Below, one piece after another: positions 41,801-51,338 of a DNA stretch of 64,000 nucleotides. The position numbers were made by a program, and so were the translations under genes. The DNA is from Parietichytrium sp. I65-24A (Eukaryota > Sar > Bigyra > Thraustochytrida > Thraustochytriidae): positions 62,001 to 126,000 of the forward strand of contig BLSF01000071.1 of NCBI GenBank assembly GCA_012862575.1. Reading direction: 5' to 3'. The notes below the pieces were generated by a model. That model made no database searches and was not told the DNA's origin. It saw nothing but the letters and a program-made list of their open reading frames with translations. Every line of letters begins with the position of its first letter. Positions within the stretch are counted from its first letter, which is position 1.

Positions 41801-43450
41801 GAGTCGCATGAGCTCATTCAGCAGGTTCTTCTGAAGCTTTTCTTATCTCCTACTTTTCTGCTTTTCCTGAATGACAAGATCATCCTTGCAGTTGACGATG
41901 TGCACTACATGGACTCGTGCAGCTGGGATGTCATCGTAAGAGTGATCACCTGCCCGAGCGTTTCTATGCTCATGTTCTGCACTGCAAACAACAAGTCGCC
42001 AAGGAAGCGCGGCGAAATGCAACAGCAAGTTGTGATAGATGAGACGCTGAGTGACAGCACCGTTAAGAATGTCAAAAAGCGTGACCATATAAACGTTACC
42101 ACGCACGACTTCCCCAATGGCGTCGGAGAACTGCAAAGCATCGCATTGGGAAGACTCAAGCCTTCGGATATCTCACTAGTCGTGAGAAGTACCTACCCGG
42201 ACACAAAGTGGGCAGACGATGAACTCCACAGCATCTTCGAGTTGTCAGTCGGTCATCCGTTCGTCGCGATCGAGATTGCTCGCAGCCTGCGGTCCAACTT
42301 GGCTGACATATCGTCTCTGCGAAAGAACTTCTCCGCATCCAGGAAGCAACTCGAAAACAACAGCACCATTCGGAGGTTCGATAACAACGAGGCGGTCGTG
42401 AAAGCCTTTATCGCTCGCATCGATAGTCTCAGCAACCCGGAGCAGCGCTGTTTGAAGGCGGCTAGCGTGATTGGCGTTGAATTTGAATACGAAACCTTGC
42501 TGGAGGTTGTGCCGCGCTCCTTCTTGCGTCTTCGTGAAGATAAAACAACGCAGCTGGAGTCCATCCTCAACGATCTGGTCAACGCAGAGTTCATCAAAAT
42601 AGCCAAGGAGCGGGAGTCTGCAAATGGAAAGCGGTCTGTGTGCTATGAATTCGCGCATTCCAAGCTTCAGCAGACATGCTACAATTTGCTTCTAAAAGCT
42701 GACCAGGTCATGTATCACAAGCAAGTTGCGAACTGGATCGCGCAAAAGTATCAGGATGACTTGCGCAAATTCTACATTCCTCTCATGTATCACCTTACCA
42801 AAGCGAACGAATTCGACAAAGCTATGGACTATGCTATTGGGTCCATCAAGCAATCGATCGTGAATGGCGCGTTCTCCGAGTGCAAAGTTATCTTGGACGA
42901 GGCGATGCATTATGCAGATACAGGCAAATTGAAAAGTCGTACATTAAGGATGATGCTCAACACGATGACCCACCTTTTGAAACAGCACAACGATTTCCAA
43001 GCGGAGAACGCTCCTCGCTCAGTGAAAAGAATGTCCACAAAATTATTGCCGTCGAAGCGAATCCTGGTCATGGACACCGACGATGACCGTGAGTCGACGT
43101 GGAGTGAGTCAGAAGCGCAGTCGGCGACCTCTTCAGAAGAAGACCAGGAAGGCGGCAAGCCACCCGGAGCTTCAAACCGAAGCAAGAATGCCAAGGAGTA
43201 CGTCCTCGGCTTTGGCACCGAGGTTAAGAACAACAACAAAGTGAAGGGCACCTTTTGGCAGTACTTTGAGCTTTGTATCGATCGATTGGGGAAGCTTCTG
43301 GCAGCTGACAACGATCGCCGAGGTAGCCAAGCTACGACCAAGGAACTATCGAAAGCGGAACAGAGCAATGGAGAGAGTGGTTTGGAAAATTCCGCTTCTT
43401 CAAAAGGGAATAGAGCCCAAGGTTCTTCCAGACTGTGTATAATTCAATGA
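38810..43450 (+). CDS. Soluble-type (ADCY10-like) adenylyl cyclase with AAA/NACHT-like ATPase region
   Basis: The protein has 1546 residues in one exon from the first ATG. It makes cAMP. Cyclase domain C1 (about 70-290) has CNLMLADVSGF with metal Asp104, and GGDILNFAGDALIIGW with Asp154. Domain C2 (about 412-555) reads REVTVIFVKLSG, without the metal Asp, and has SSAGVTTGQAYIGNIG and EYALVGDTVNFAARLM. This asymmetry matches mammalian soluble adenylyl cyclase, which is stimulated by bicarbonate. A KIKGKANATVF segment follows, then a P-loop ATPase with Walker A GDEGGGKST (885-893) and Walker B IILAVDDVHYMD (from 1024), then a helical region with TPR-like character and an acidic Ser-rich tail. 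The TPR part is shorter than in animals. In flagellates such cyclases often act in or near cilia, which would fit the dynein and ARL13-like genes here. Confidence 0.9.
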   Translation: MELGKNHLGRVDPSESLRELDADASGEYVKRLEVLNSTYENNFPESLSRDILAYTPSILHHILEVERQKSIRGLENDDKEAQIVLSTSVWPSSTALDCNLMLADVSGFCKISELLCSRGAEGLDKLRTGINECFSALIETIAMYGGDILNFAGDALIIGWFTLSPSQDLRCYVRGMGGFSKDQFDTRRICNTKLTALVTDCKTPQVGSEEMELRHKLSAAACVRCGLALANLEPKFDSERLRLHVGVSSGILSFYVAGGARMEYEYLATSPVFKELGHAVSIAESKELVISKSTYSHVRDFVRCTPSAISEDYFLVLDAPESLVSEALERLEVLTQESLQSEICGNKSESKLEEERVLRAAKDLNANSKVSEDSFELHHTRNSICKGLAFVPLPPEIDVDSPTPNISVESEIREVTVIFVKLSGPRIESCLDDEQGSMLALVEELVGAAQKALQKYNGMLRQFLVDDKGMVMIFALGVPKCVHVDDKIRGLKLAIEFCKTIADFEVHSSAGVTTGQAYIGNIGNRSRKEYALVGDTVNFAARLMSFGNKMLCARLTAQQAMERGRISQERSSSVRMYQSHSDLPVEGKLEESEILPSRPEGSPSSYRFANRRFSATRRVSEVTINEKFVVVCDMNTMNGASKVFDFRKHEDVKIKGKANATVFCVTNPKEDYKAYASDKICIGFDPEFRYVRSLIRLKEVKRRVSILITGGTIQSEVTNEVQAKLIASSTGLGESSHDRTSRIMNETAKLNSVQQEISASFRSSPIAQSSLELDDLDAIGRSRSVCVELRRVDSSVTAILTKVGNQNKTESNVRSDEESGMITARSGSRNESGNGDAVVKLAPSDEPRRILVPDGVVQEDAARRHSGSRTSVFRKKGGTILVIKGDEGGGKSTFLRQVCGSASSSGLVSVLVKLRPTDHYQSYSALSHIFVSLFAEEEVKRMLSSVAGFFDRVLDEWEESLDETERLALPGIKGILKVGSWNIAGWTSIDSLRREGNESHELIQQVLLKLFLSPTFLLFLNDKIILAVDDVHYMDSCSWDVIVRVITCPSVSMLMFCTANNKSPRKRGEMQQQVVIDETLSDSTVKNVKKRDHINVTTHDFPNGVGELQSIALGRLKPSDISLVVRSTYPDTKWADDELHSIFELSVGHPFVAIEIARSLRSNLADISSLRKNFSASRKQLENNSTIRRFDNNEAVVKAFIARIDSLSNPEQRCLKAASVIGVEFEYETLLEVVPRSFLRLREDKTTQLESILNDLVNAEFIKIAKERESANGKRSVCYEFAHSKLQQTCYNLLLKADQVMYHKQVANWIAQKYQDDLRKFYIPLMYHLTKANEFDKAMDYAIGSIKQSIVNGAFSECKVILDEAMHYADTGKLKSRTLRMMLNTMTHLLKQHNDFQAENAPRSVKRMSTKLLPSKRILVMDTDDDRESTWSESEAQSATSSEEDQEGGKPPGASNRSKNAKEYVLGFGTEVKNNNKVKGTFWQYFELCIDRLGKLLAADNDRRGSQATTKELSKAEQSNGESGLENSASSKGNRAQGSSRLCIIQ

Positions 43451-43946
43451 GTTGCTGAGCATATGTTGCTGCACGAAACGCGATGAATGCCGCCATTCAA
43501 GCTCTGGCGCGCTATTTGCCTATTGGCGCAAAAGGATATTGACAACCTCTCTACATGTACTGGAGTGGATAGTGTGTTCAGTTCGAGTATGAGCAATAAC
43601 AACTAGTTTCTTGACTTTTTCGAGAATTCTGTGCCTTTCTCCGGCTTATATTTATCTTTTCTTGGTTTTGATGCTGCCCACATGAGGTGCAACGTACTGG
43701 GGCGAGGAGGGTGGAGGGGATGCAAACAAACAAACAAAACAAACAAAACAGTAGCGTTTTTGCTTTGCTTAATTTTCTGAGAACCCGGGCTTCGTGTTTT
43801 CAGTTCGACACGGGCGCTGCAATATACGAGTGTGATCAAGCAACGAGAGAGCAAATACAGCTACGCAGGAGTGACGAGGTCGGAAGCGTGGGTCTCATTC
43901 GGCTTCAACTCTTCCAATATTGAGCTAGAGCTACTAGAGGCCTAGC
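43451..43946. other. Short convergent intergenic region
   Basis: The 496 bp between the cyclase and REEP/HVA22 genes hold an AAAC repeat at about 43728-43752 and a CTAG-rich patch at 43921-43946. No gene is supported. Confidence 0.6.
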
Positions 43947-45200
43947 TCACTGCTGTTTAAGCTTCGGAGCAGGCCACACTGAATTGGAAATGGATTCCAC
44001 TGACCTGACCAAAGTATTGTAGGCAAGCAAACAGTTGGATGGATTCGGCCAGATGCACCAGCCGATGAAGACCATCTTGGCAATGAAGTAGAACGGCAGG
44101 AGCACAAACCACATATGAATGAAGAGAGCATCTTCGAGGAAGTGTATCATGGAATAGATTGTCCAATATGCCCTCCACTCGCTGAGCCTTTTCTCGCGCG
44201 CGACCAGAGACTGGTAAGTACCATGGATTGGGTATACAAAGCCTAGAATTCTGGTTAGCCAGGTGAAAAATATACGCGCAAAGCTACCCCCAGACGACTC
44301 TTCCCTTTCTCGGGGGTCCCAGCTGATGTCGTGAGATGATACAGACTTGCTGCTAGACGAGAATTCCCGCTTTAATGTCGGTCTGGGGCGCGACTCCGTC
44401 CTGGTTCTCTCTACGTCATGATGGGAGTTTGGCAGCACTACAGAGAGCTTTTGCATCGCGCGCTTGATTAGCACGCTGACTTGGCGCTCGTTGTCTAGGT
44501 CGAGAAAAGGTTCGCAATCAGCTGATCGGAAGCAAAGCTGAGCTCTCTCTGCTAAGAGCCCCATGTCGGAGGCTTTTTCGAAGCTGTGAAGCCCGTGCAG
44601 CGGAAATGACACTGTGCCAGATCGGCTCGCTACAACCGCATCGACAGCGAGATTAAGTGCGCCGTACAAATCGTCATCATCATTCAACGTGGCCAGCGCC
44701 GCTCCCTTAAATTGCTCTTCGCTCGGGCGAAGGAGAGCGGCAGACTGATCGATAAACGAGTTGGCCAGCTCGCTCAAGGTGCTGTAGTCACTCTCAGTCT
44801 CATCTCCGGCAAACCTTCGCAGATCTACCACGCCAACCACCATGATGTCCTGAGTCCTTCCTCCCGAATTTACTGCATCTCTGAGCGCGTCTTGCCAGTC
44901 AGCATTGTCCAGTGCCACCATCATCACGCCATCTTCGGCCGAGGATGAAGGCAAAAGTTCGGCCGTGGTCTCGCTTGTCCGCGAATTTCCCCACACCATG
45001 GGGAGAATCAAAGCGCAGGCCAAAGCAGCGAAGATCATTTGCGTGGAGAACTCTTGCCCATCATCCGAATTAGGCCCGGCATCCGGCGCGCCATCGGCAT
45101 TCTGTTGCTGTTTCTTCTGCTTCTTGGCCACAAAGTTGTCGCGCAGACGGTACAGGAGAGACACGAACAGCCCCAGCGCCACGAGGTCGAGCAGGCCCAT
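43947..45200 (-). CDS. Membrane protein with C-terminal REEP/HVA22 (TB2/DP1) domain
   Basis: The protein has 417 residues from the ATG at 45198-45200. It starts with a hydrophobic helix (LLDLVALGLFVSLLYRL) and has a second at about 55-71 (MIFAALACALILPMVWG). Residues 90-260 are a soluble alpha/beta region I cannot assign, followed by a Ser-rich linker. The C-terminal part (about 316-400) shows the TB2/DP1/HVA22 signature: GFVYPIHGTYQSL, then EWRAYWTIYSMIHFLED, then FYFIAKMVFIGWCIWPNPSN. REEP and HVA22 proteins form wedge-shaped hairpins that bend ER membranes into tubules. They are usually small (about 130-250 residues) with this domain near the N-terminus. Its position at the end of a larger protein is unusual. 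An ER or ciliary-membrane shaping role is inference. Confidence 0.75.
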   Translation of the reverse strand: MGLLDLVALGLFVSLLYRLRDNFVAKKQKKQQQNADGAPDAGPNSDDGQEFSTQMIFAALACALILPMVWGNSRTSETTAELLPSSSAEDGVMMVALDNADWQDALRDAVNSGGRTQDIMVVGVVDLRRFAGDETESDYSTLSELANSFIDQSAALLRPSEEQFKGAALATLNDDDDLYGALNLAVDAVVASRSGTVSFPLHGLHSFEKASDMGLLAERAQLCFRSADCEPFLDLDNERQVSVLIKRAMQKLSVVLPNSHHDVERTRTESRPRPTLKREFSSSSKSVSSHDISWDPREREESSGGSFARIFFTWLTRILGFVYPIHGTYQSLVAREKRLSEWRAYWTIYSMIHFLEDALFIHMWFVLLPFYFIAKMVFIGWCIWPNPSNCLLAYNTLVRSVESISNSVWPAPKLKQQ

Positions 45201-46214
45201 CGTGCAGGCCGAGCTTTTGTATAGGAGGTATGCAGGAAATCGTATAAATTACAGCCACAATGCGAAGTCGTCTGCGACGATGAGACCAAATGGACTGCAA
45301 TTTCCAGAGCACACTGTGTTCTTTCGAGACAGTCGTACTACTTTTGCATGCGCCAAGACAAGACAGATCACTACGACCCTCTCGCCTATTTGAGTGACTG
45401 ATTGTTTCAGAATTGTGAATTATAGAAGATTACGAATGCTGGCGGCATACAACAGAAGCGCTGCACACTTGCTTTCTCTCTCTCCCTTCAATCAAGATGT
45501 ATGTAAATTGATGTGATTGAATCTTTATCTGCGAGAGATTCTCAGATCAAATCTATACCGGTTGCGCGCTCTCCACGCGTACTGAGTACCACTGAATTTC
45601 AAGAAAAGTTTATGTGCTCGACTTCCTTTCCGCCAATCCCAAAGCCCACATCTATCGCAGACCAAAAGTAACGTCCAACAATTTACTGTCCTCGAGCGTC
45701 GTTCCCGGAACGATCCACGATCTACGCTCTACGCTCTTCTACGATCCGCCCTGCCCGTCGCTTGCTATCTCTACTTGTTGTTAGCGGGTCCACGCTTCGT
45801 GCGGAACGCAATTTCTATCTCCAAATGTGTCCCCGGGGACCGGCGGTTACACTGTGTGAGGTGCAGAGTTTGGAGGATTTTTTGTTTTGTTATGTGAGGC
45901 AGAGATGCAGGACTGTGCTTGCGCCATGCTTATCTTTTATGGGGCACGATGACGTCAGCAGGCGGTGGAGGCATTACTGACAACGGTATTAGGCGAATAG
46001 GTGGGGGAAAGAATTATTCGTGAATATTCGCGAAGGATCCCTCGGAACTTTTCTGCTCCCCACTGCTCGGGTTGAACTGCTACTGCGCAAGTCTAAGCAA
46101 CTTCAACCGCTCTCTATCCACTCTATCCGTTCCAATTTTTCTCTAGTAGCTAGGAGAGAACTGTTAGCAACTAGGTACACGATTCAGTAGAAACTAAAGT
46201 GATGACGGCTGGAG

Positions 46215-46435
46215 GATTGGAAAGTGCTCAACATTGCTCAACGCGGAAAGTTCGAGCGGCTGGGCCGGTATGCCGATTGGCAAAGCTCTCACGAAATCTC
46301 ACGAAGCGCGATTGGCCAGCTTCCGTCCGCACCTACAATAGAGGGATTTCTGACTAACTTACTCCGAAGAAGAGATTGGCCGATTGGAAACGCTGCCCAA
46401 CCGGCCGTTTCCATCCCTTCGCACCAAGAGATTGG
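46215..46435 (+). promoter_or_regulatory. Cluster of six GATTGG (inverted CCAAT) motifs
   Basis: GATTGG occurs at 46215, 46275, 46310, 46374, 46382 and 46430, all on the plus strand. ATTGG is the reverse of the CCAAT box bound by NF-Y. The cluster lies about 1 kb upstream of the REEP/HVA22 gene. Regulatory function is inference. Confidence 0.35.
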
Positions 46436-49257
46436 CTGGTCGGACGGCTAGCTGAGGCTACCTCAGACATAGCAGAAACTGCTCCACTCTCGAAAGAGCA
46501 GTTTCTCCTACGCCGGCTCCAAGAAACGCCTAGAACTTGCCCTTATCAAGATGGTAATGAGTGCTAGTTCGCAAGTTTGTTTCCAATGGGACCAATGGGA
46601 ATGGATGGGAATTGGAAAGAAAGGATTGGGAACGCAACTTGTTGGAACGAACTGCAAGTCTGTGAAGACTTGAATTTTGAGCTTTAGTTTTAATTGTCTT
46701 GAATAAAAAGCAGATTCAGAATTCAGAAGCTGAGTATGTATGTCCATTCAATCAATTGAAATCAATCAGTCAACCACTAAATTTTTTTTATCAAAGTGCT
46801 AATGCCACGCGCACCATGGGCTACGGCGGAAGATCTCAAGGTCACAGTCAATCGAAAAGAAGTGTTCAGCTCAATCAATCGATGAGAACTCAACAAAACA
46901 TTCCAGAAAAGCACGTGATCTGAAAGCCTTCTTCCTGCAACTTTAGTTCACAATTTTCACAATCAGCTCTTCCGCTCCTGAGGTCCAGAGGGTTCTCCAT
47001 GGATCTCCATGGACAGACAAAGCCTTGAACTCAAGTGAAACCACGAAGTGCAGCGTAAACAAACCCTATCGGAAGGTGAGATGCCCTCAACTCGGATTTT
47101 GCGGATTGGAAATCTTGCCAGCTCTCGAAGACAACTGAACTGCAATCAACATGTCAAAGTATTATTCTGAACTCTGAACGATGGAGGATGGAGGATAGAG
47201 GATGGGATTCGGAACAAGTTTTCATTGCTTAGTTCATTTTCATTTGTTGAATTTCGATCAAGATAATTTGAAGCGGCGAAAGGCGGGAGAGGAGATCAGT
47301 GCTGCAGGGCCTCTTCTCTAGCTAGTTCTCTAGCCTAAAGACTGACACCAAGTTCTACCGCTCGAATACCATCAACGGTACCAGTACGCGATGCAGCACT
47401 TGTGTGTTGGAACTGCGCGAGAACTGTCTCAGAATCGGAGGACTTTCAAAGCGTCGCAATTGTTATTTACAAGAAGACAAAAGACACGGGCGTAAGTAAT
47501 AAACGCACGTTGTCCTGCGTTTCGAGTGCTCACCGTCAGTACTAAATCAATCGACTCTCACACACGGCGAGAACTAGAATTTAGAATTTAGAACAGAACT
47601 TTCCGTGAAGTTTGAATTTTCAAAAATTAGTCTTTACCTATCACCAGTACTTTACCAATTCCTATGTGGAGCGTATAATACTCCTAGTCCTTGCTCCACT
47701 CCTCCATGCCGCGACTTCTACGCGACCATCTAGACAGGCTCAGGCGAATTCGTTCGACTACCCCGAAGGGTACTATATTAATGCAATATATAGTTGTAGA
47801 GGTAGTCCTTCCTCCTCCCGCCCGCGTTCTCTCCTTGCCCTTTTCTCTCTGGTTTGATTACTCTGTTTCATCAGGAAGCGCTCTCTCACTGTCTCTCAGT
47901 CACACTGCCCACTTCTTAAAGTACTCTCCATCTACCCCGCTAGCAGTTTGCGGTTCACTCACACTGAGCCACTCATTCCCAACGCATAGCAATCTCTAAG
48001 CCCTCTCTACCCACCGCCTAGTCTCCCTGCTCCCCTCTCACCAACTCCTATCAACCCCTACCCGCGCCTACCCTCCAACTCCTAGTCCACTCTACCGCCA
48101 GCTTACTCGCACCTACGAGAGAGTCGACCACTAGTCCTCCTATCCAAGTCCTACACTTTCTCCTGCCATACTCGACGAAAACGCGACGGAGGCGGACACG
48201 CTTAGAGTAACCTCTATGGCACTCGTAGCTTCAGGTGAGGGACTTGTGAGAGGGAAAAGGACGAAGCAGACTAAGCAAACAGCGAAACCACAAAGAGAAA
48301 GAGAGAGAGAGAGAAAGAAAGAGAGAGAAAGACAGAGAGACAGACGGAAGAAGAGTGTACCAGGTACGCGCGCACGGTAACTCGCAGACCACGGTACGCA
48401 CGAACAGTTCCTTGATCCTTGATCCTTGATCATCGCGCCACTTTCGTCAGCGCAGAGCACTGGAAAAACTGCCGCCCTCCCGGCGCAAGGTGCAAAGGTG
48501 CAAGGTGCAAGGTGCGGGAAGGAGAGGAGAGAGGAAAGAGGAAGGAGAAAGTGTCCGCGGGGACGCTAGCGGTTACAGGTGAGACGATCGTGCGACGTAC
48601 GTCCAAGGCGGAGTGGGGGATAGCTGGCTATGATTAAGCGCTCGGGGCCATTTCTTGCGAAGAACGGTACGGTTTGGGTGAATGCCGTTTGCGTTGCTTT
48701 GTGTGAAGGGTTAGAGCCGCCATAGTGGAGAGCGATTCCGCGGCTGTCAAGCTAAGAAGAGAAGAAGTGAAGCGGGCCGTTGGTTTTAGCGTGGGAAAGA
48801 AAGAGAGAAAAAGAGAGGGATTTGAGGTTGTGTCAGCTGTGAAAAAGTTGTTGCAAGTTGGAATTTCCGTGGAAATTCTGTGATCTGTGACGATACATCG
48901 AGGGTTGTTTGTTGTTTATAGCTCGTCGCTCGTCCGAGAGGCTTCGGTGCGCTTGAAGCGATAGCTTTGATCTCGGGTTTGCTCTCTACTGGGGGGGTTT
49001 GTCGAATGCAGAGTACCCGCTGCTGAGATCTTGGAGTCAAGAACAGCACAATTTTTCAAGGTTTGGTGGTCGGCCGAGTTGTTTCTCTCGACTTTGCATC
49101 GCTTTTTAACCGAGCTTTTTGGGAAAGGGATCTGAGCCTTGCAACCCGCGCGCACTGGTACGTCGTTGAACGTCCTATTGGTGGTCGTGTTTTTTGTTTC
49201 CCTGGAGAGATCTCGCAGCCGCAGTGAAAATTAAAAAAGAACTGTTAAGCGGACAGA

Positions 49258-49323
49258 AGAACGAGAGAGAGGTAATTATTACTACAACGAGAGAGAGAGA
49301 GAGAGACAGAGAGAGGACTCGGG
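49258..49323 (+). repeat. GA tract abutting the PRL phosphatase start
   Basis: GA-rich sequence with two dinucleotide arrays ends a few bases before the ATG on the coding strand. Confidence 0.8.
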
Positions 49324-49326
49324 AAA

Positions 49327-49881
49327 ATGATTGCAAGTGACCACGTTGAGCTTTCCATGGAGGCTCCAAGTCTCAAGAGAGCTACTCTCATCGAGCGTGG
49401 ACCGCTGCGTATCGTCATTACTGATTCGCCATCCGATCTGAACATGGAAGCCCACCTTCGCGAGCTTCTGGCTCTCAAGGTCAAGCATGTAGCTCGAGCG
49501 AGCGAGGCGAGCTACAACACTCAGGCGCTTGAACAAGCCGGTATCCAGGTGCACGACCTGCAGTTCAGGGACGGTGCCCCGCCTTCAGACGAGGTGCGAA
49601 ATTTGTGGTTGGACCTAGTGGAAGATTGCTTTTTGAACCGTGGAGTCGAAGAAGACGAGCGCATCTCCGTTCATTGCGTCGCTGGTCTTGGACGTGCGCC
49701 AGTTCTTGTTGCCATTGCACTCATTGAATTTTGCCAGATGGAGCCTGTGGATGCGGTTCAGTACATTCGCGAGCGTCGTCGTGGGGCCATCAATCTTAAG
49801 CAATTTCATTATCTCGAGGAGTACAAGCCTGTTCGAAAGACCAAGAGCCCTGGCTGCATGGGCAGCTGCAGCATCATGTGA
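49327..49881 (+). CDS. PRL-type (PTP4A) prenylated tyrosine phosphatase
   Basis: The protein has 184 residues, close to the usual PRL length of about 170. The active-site loop is HCVAGLGRAPVLVA, with the nucleophile Cys and the Arg of CX5R and the PRL-specific Ala after Arg. The acid loop reads LQFRDGAPP in place of WPFDDGAPP and keeps the second Asp, the general acid. Farther upstream VARASEASYN aligns with VRVCEATYD, so the cysteine that forms the regulatory disulfide in animal PRLs is Ser here. A basic stretch (RKTKSPG) and the C-terminal CSIM form a CaaX box for farnesylation, with two further Cys nearby. PRLs bind CNNM magnesium transporters and act at membranes. Redox control through the missing cysteine is not expected. 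Confidence 0.92.
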   Translation: MIASDHVELSMEAPSLKRATLIERGPLRIVITDSPSDLNMEAHLRELLALKVKHVARASEASYNTQALEQAGIQVHDLQFRDGAPPSDEVRNLWLDLVEDCFLNRGVEEDERISVHCVAGLGRAPVLVAIALIEFCQMEPVDAVQYIRERRRGAINLKQFHYLEEYKPVRKTKSPGCMGSCSIM

Positions 49882-50396
49882 GCGCTCACTCCATCGCATG
49901 CATCTCTTTCTTTCTTCTTTGTAAGGTTGCCATCCTGGATTTTCGAATTATCCTATTCCTACTCAGCTTTTTTTCTTCTGTTTGAGAAATCAAGGACAAA
50001 CATAGAATTAGATATAATGTGGAAAATGGAATTGCTGAAGATCTTTTACTTTCGACACTTTTGACGCTATCGAGTACTATTTCTCTTGTGGTCGGTCCCG
50101 TCTCGTCTTTTGGCAGCGCGATCCCAAAATCGGCATTGAAACCTCTACTAGAGCTCTAGAACAAGTCTCAGGAGAAAGCGGAATTCGGTTGGGATTTTGC
50201 AACCCAGGCAATCTCCGAGTCCACTCGAGGTTGGCCTAACATCTGCGAATAACCTTGGACGTCAAGTCAGATGTACTGTACTTCGAGAGTGCGAACGAAG
50301 AGCCTAGCCTTGAGCAGGTGCGCAAGAGAAAATATTAACGAGGAGATGCAATAAGTGTATATTTGTAATTGTTGTAGCAAAAAGACAAGAAAAATT
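49882..50396. other. Short convergent intergenic region
   Basis: The 515 bp between the 3' ends of the two phosphatase genes show no repeats or gene. Confidence 0.6.
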
Positions 50397-51338
50397 CTAA
50401 AGGAAATAGTCAGGCAATTGCTCGGACCCATCTTCACTCGGTCGTTTGCGTTCCGACTGCGGACAAGGGCCAAACACTGTGTAAGACTTTTCCATATTCT
50501 CGCTCAGAGTCAATACCGCGCCTGAGTTACCGCACCTGTAGCAATAGTTTGGAGCGGACCATACTGTTACAAGGCCTGCGTTAAACATCTCTCGCACACC
50601 GGACATCACAAGCTGATGGCTACGGCAGATTTGGCCTATTCCGTTGTCATGGTTGAATCTAGAGACAATATCAGCTCCAAAAATGTACCCTGCACCACGC
50701 GGACTGATTCCCCAGCCGCCGGTGATGTCCTCCGGATCGGACCAAAGCAAATCACACATTGGGCCCTCGTGAGGCACCTCGCAGATGCGGTCCAGACTCT
50801 TGATCTGATCAATGGTGTCACAGCTCGGGGTGAGACCCGCGTGGACTGCAAAGCGCGCTTCGCTTGACCCCTTACCTACGATCGCAGCAAGAGCCAAGCA
50901 GTCGAAAGCCAGTGTGCAGAGCTCCCAAACTTCCGAAGACCCAAATTTACGCATGCACTCGTCATAAAAACCGTACACCTGCGTGATCTGCCTGGTCTCG
51001 TGATTTCCGCGAATGAGGAACACCCGACGAGGATATTTGACCTTGTAAGCAAAGAGCAGAAGCAGCGTTTCCACACTAAAGTATCCGCGGTCTACGTAGT
51101 CCCCCATGAACAAGTAGTTTGTCTCTGGCACCTTGCCGCCCACGCGAAAGAGCTCCATTAGATCATAAAATTGTCCGTGGATATCTCCAACAATCGTCAC
51201 CGGCGGGTTCACTTCGAGCACATTTGACTCTTGCGCGAGGATCTCCTTGGCCTTTGCGCACAGCGTCCGAATCTCTAGAATCGAAGGAAGCTCACGCTTC
51301 AAGAGCTTATCGATCCACCCTTCCGGAGTGTTCGCCAT
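50397..51338 (-). CDS. PP4-like (PP2A family) Ser/Thr phosphatase catalytic subunit
   Basis: The protein has 313 residues from the ATG at 51336-51338. Metal-binding motifs are [16 protein letters not shown] and RGNHETRQ. The sequence [15 protein letters not shown] and [15 protein letters not shown], with ICRSHQLVM and [15 protein letters not shown], fit PP4 best. It ends PDYFL, the family tail whose Leu is methylated and which controls assembly with regulatory subunits. Differences from typical members are RGNHET for RGNHES, and [10 protein letters not shown] for FCVHGGLSPS. The region before that motif ([13 protein letters not shown]) carries a small insertion. PP4 acts in DNA damage response and centrosome or basal-body function. 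Assignment among PP4, PP6 and PP2A would need a tree. Confidence 0.9.
   Translation of the reverse strand: MANTPEGWIDKLLKRELPSILEIRTLCAKAKEILAQESNVLEVNPPVTIVGDIHGQFYDLMELFRVGGKVPETNYLFMGDYVDRGYFSVETLLLLFAYKVKYPRRVFLIRGNHETRQITQVYGFYDECMRKFGSSEVWELCTLAFDCLALAAIVGKGSSEARFAVHAGLTPSCDTIDQIKSLDRICEVPHEGPMCDLLWSDPEDITGGWGISPRGAGYIFGADIVSRFNHDNGIGQICRSHQLVMSGVREMFNAGLVTVWSAPNYCYRCGNSGAVLTLSENMEKSYTVFGPCPQSERKRPSEDGSEQLPDYFL

Larger units (their letters stand above)
45201..49326. other. 4.1-kb divergent intergenic region
   Basis: This separates the REEP/HVA22 (-) and PRL (+) genes. It contains six same-strand GATTGG motifs at 46215-46435, a CTAGCTAG at 47318-47325, a GATGGAG repeat at about 47182-47206, a GA tract at about 48293-48345, CCTTGAT repeats at 48412-48431 and AAGGTGC repeats at 48488-48516, and a GA-rich block at 49258-49323. 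Open frames are short and show no domains. I saw no tRNA. Confidence 0.55.
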
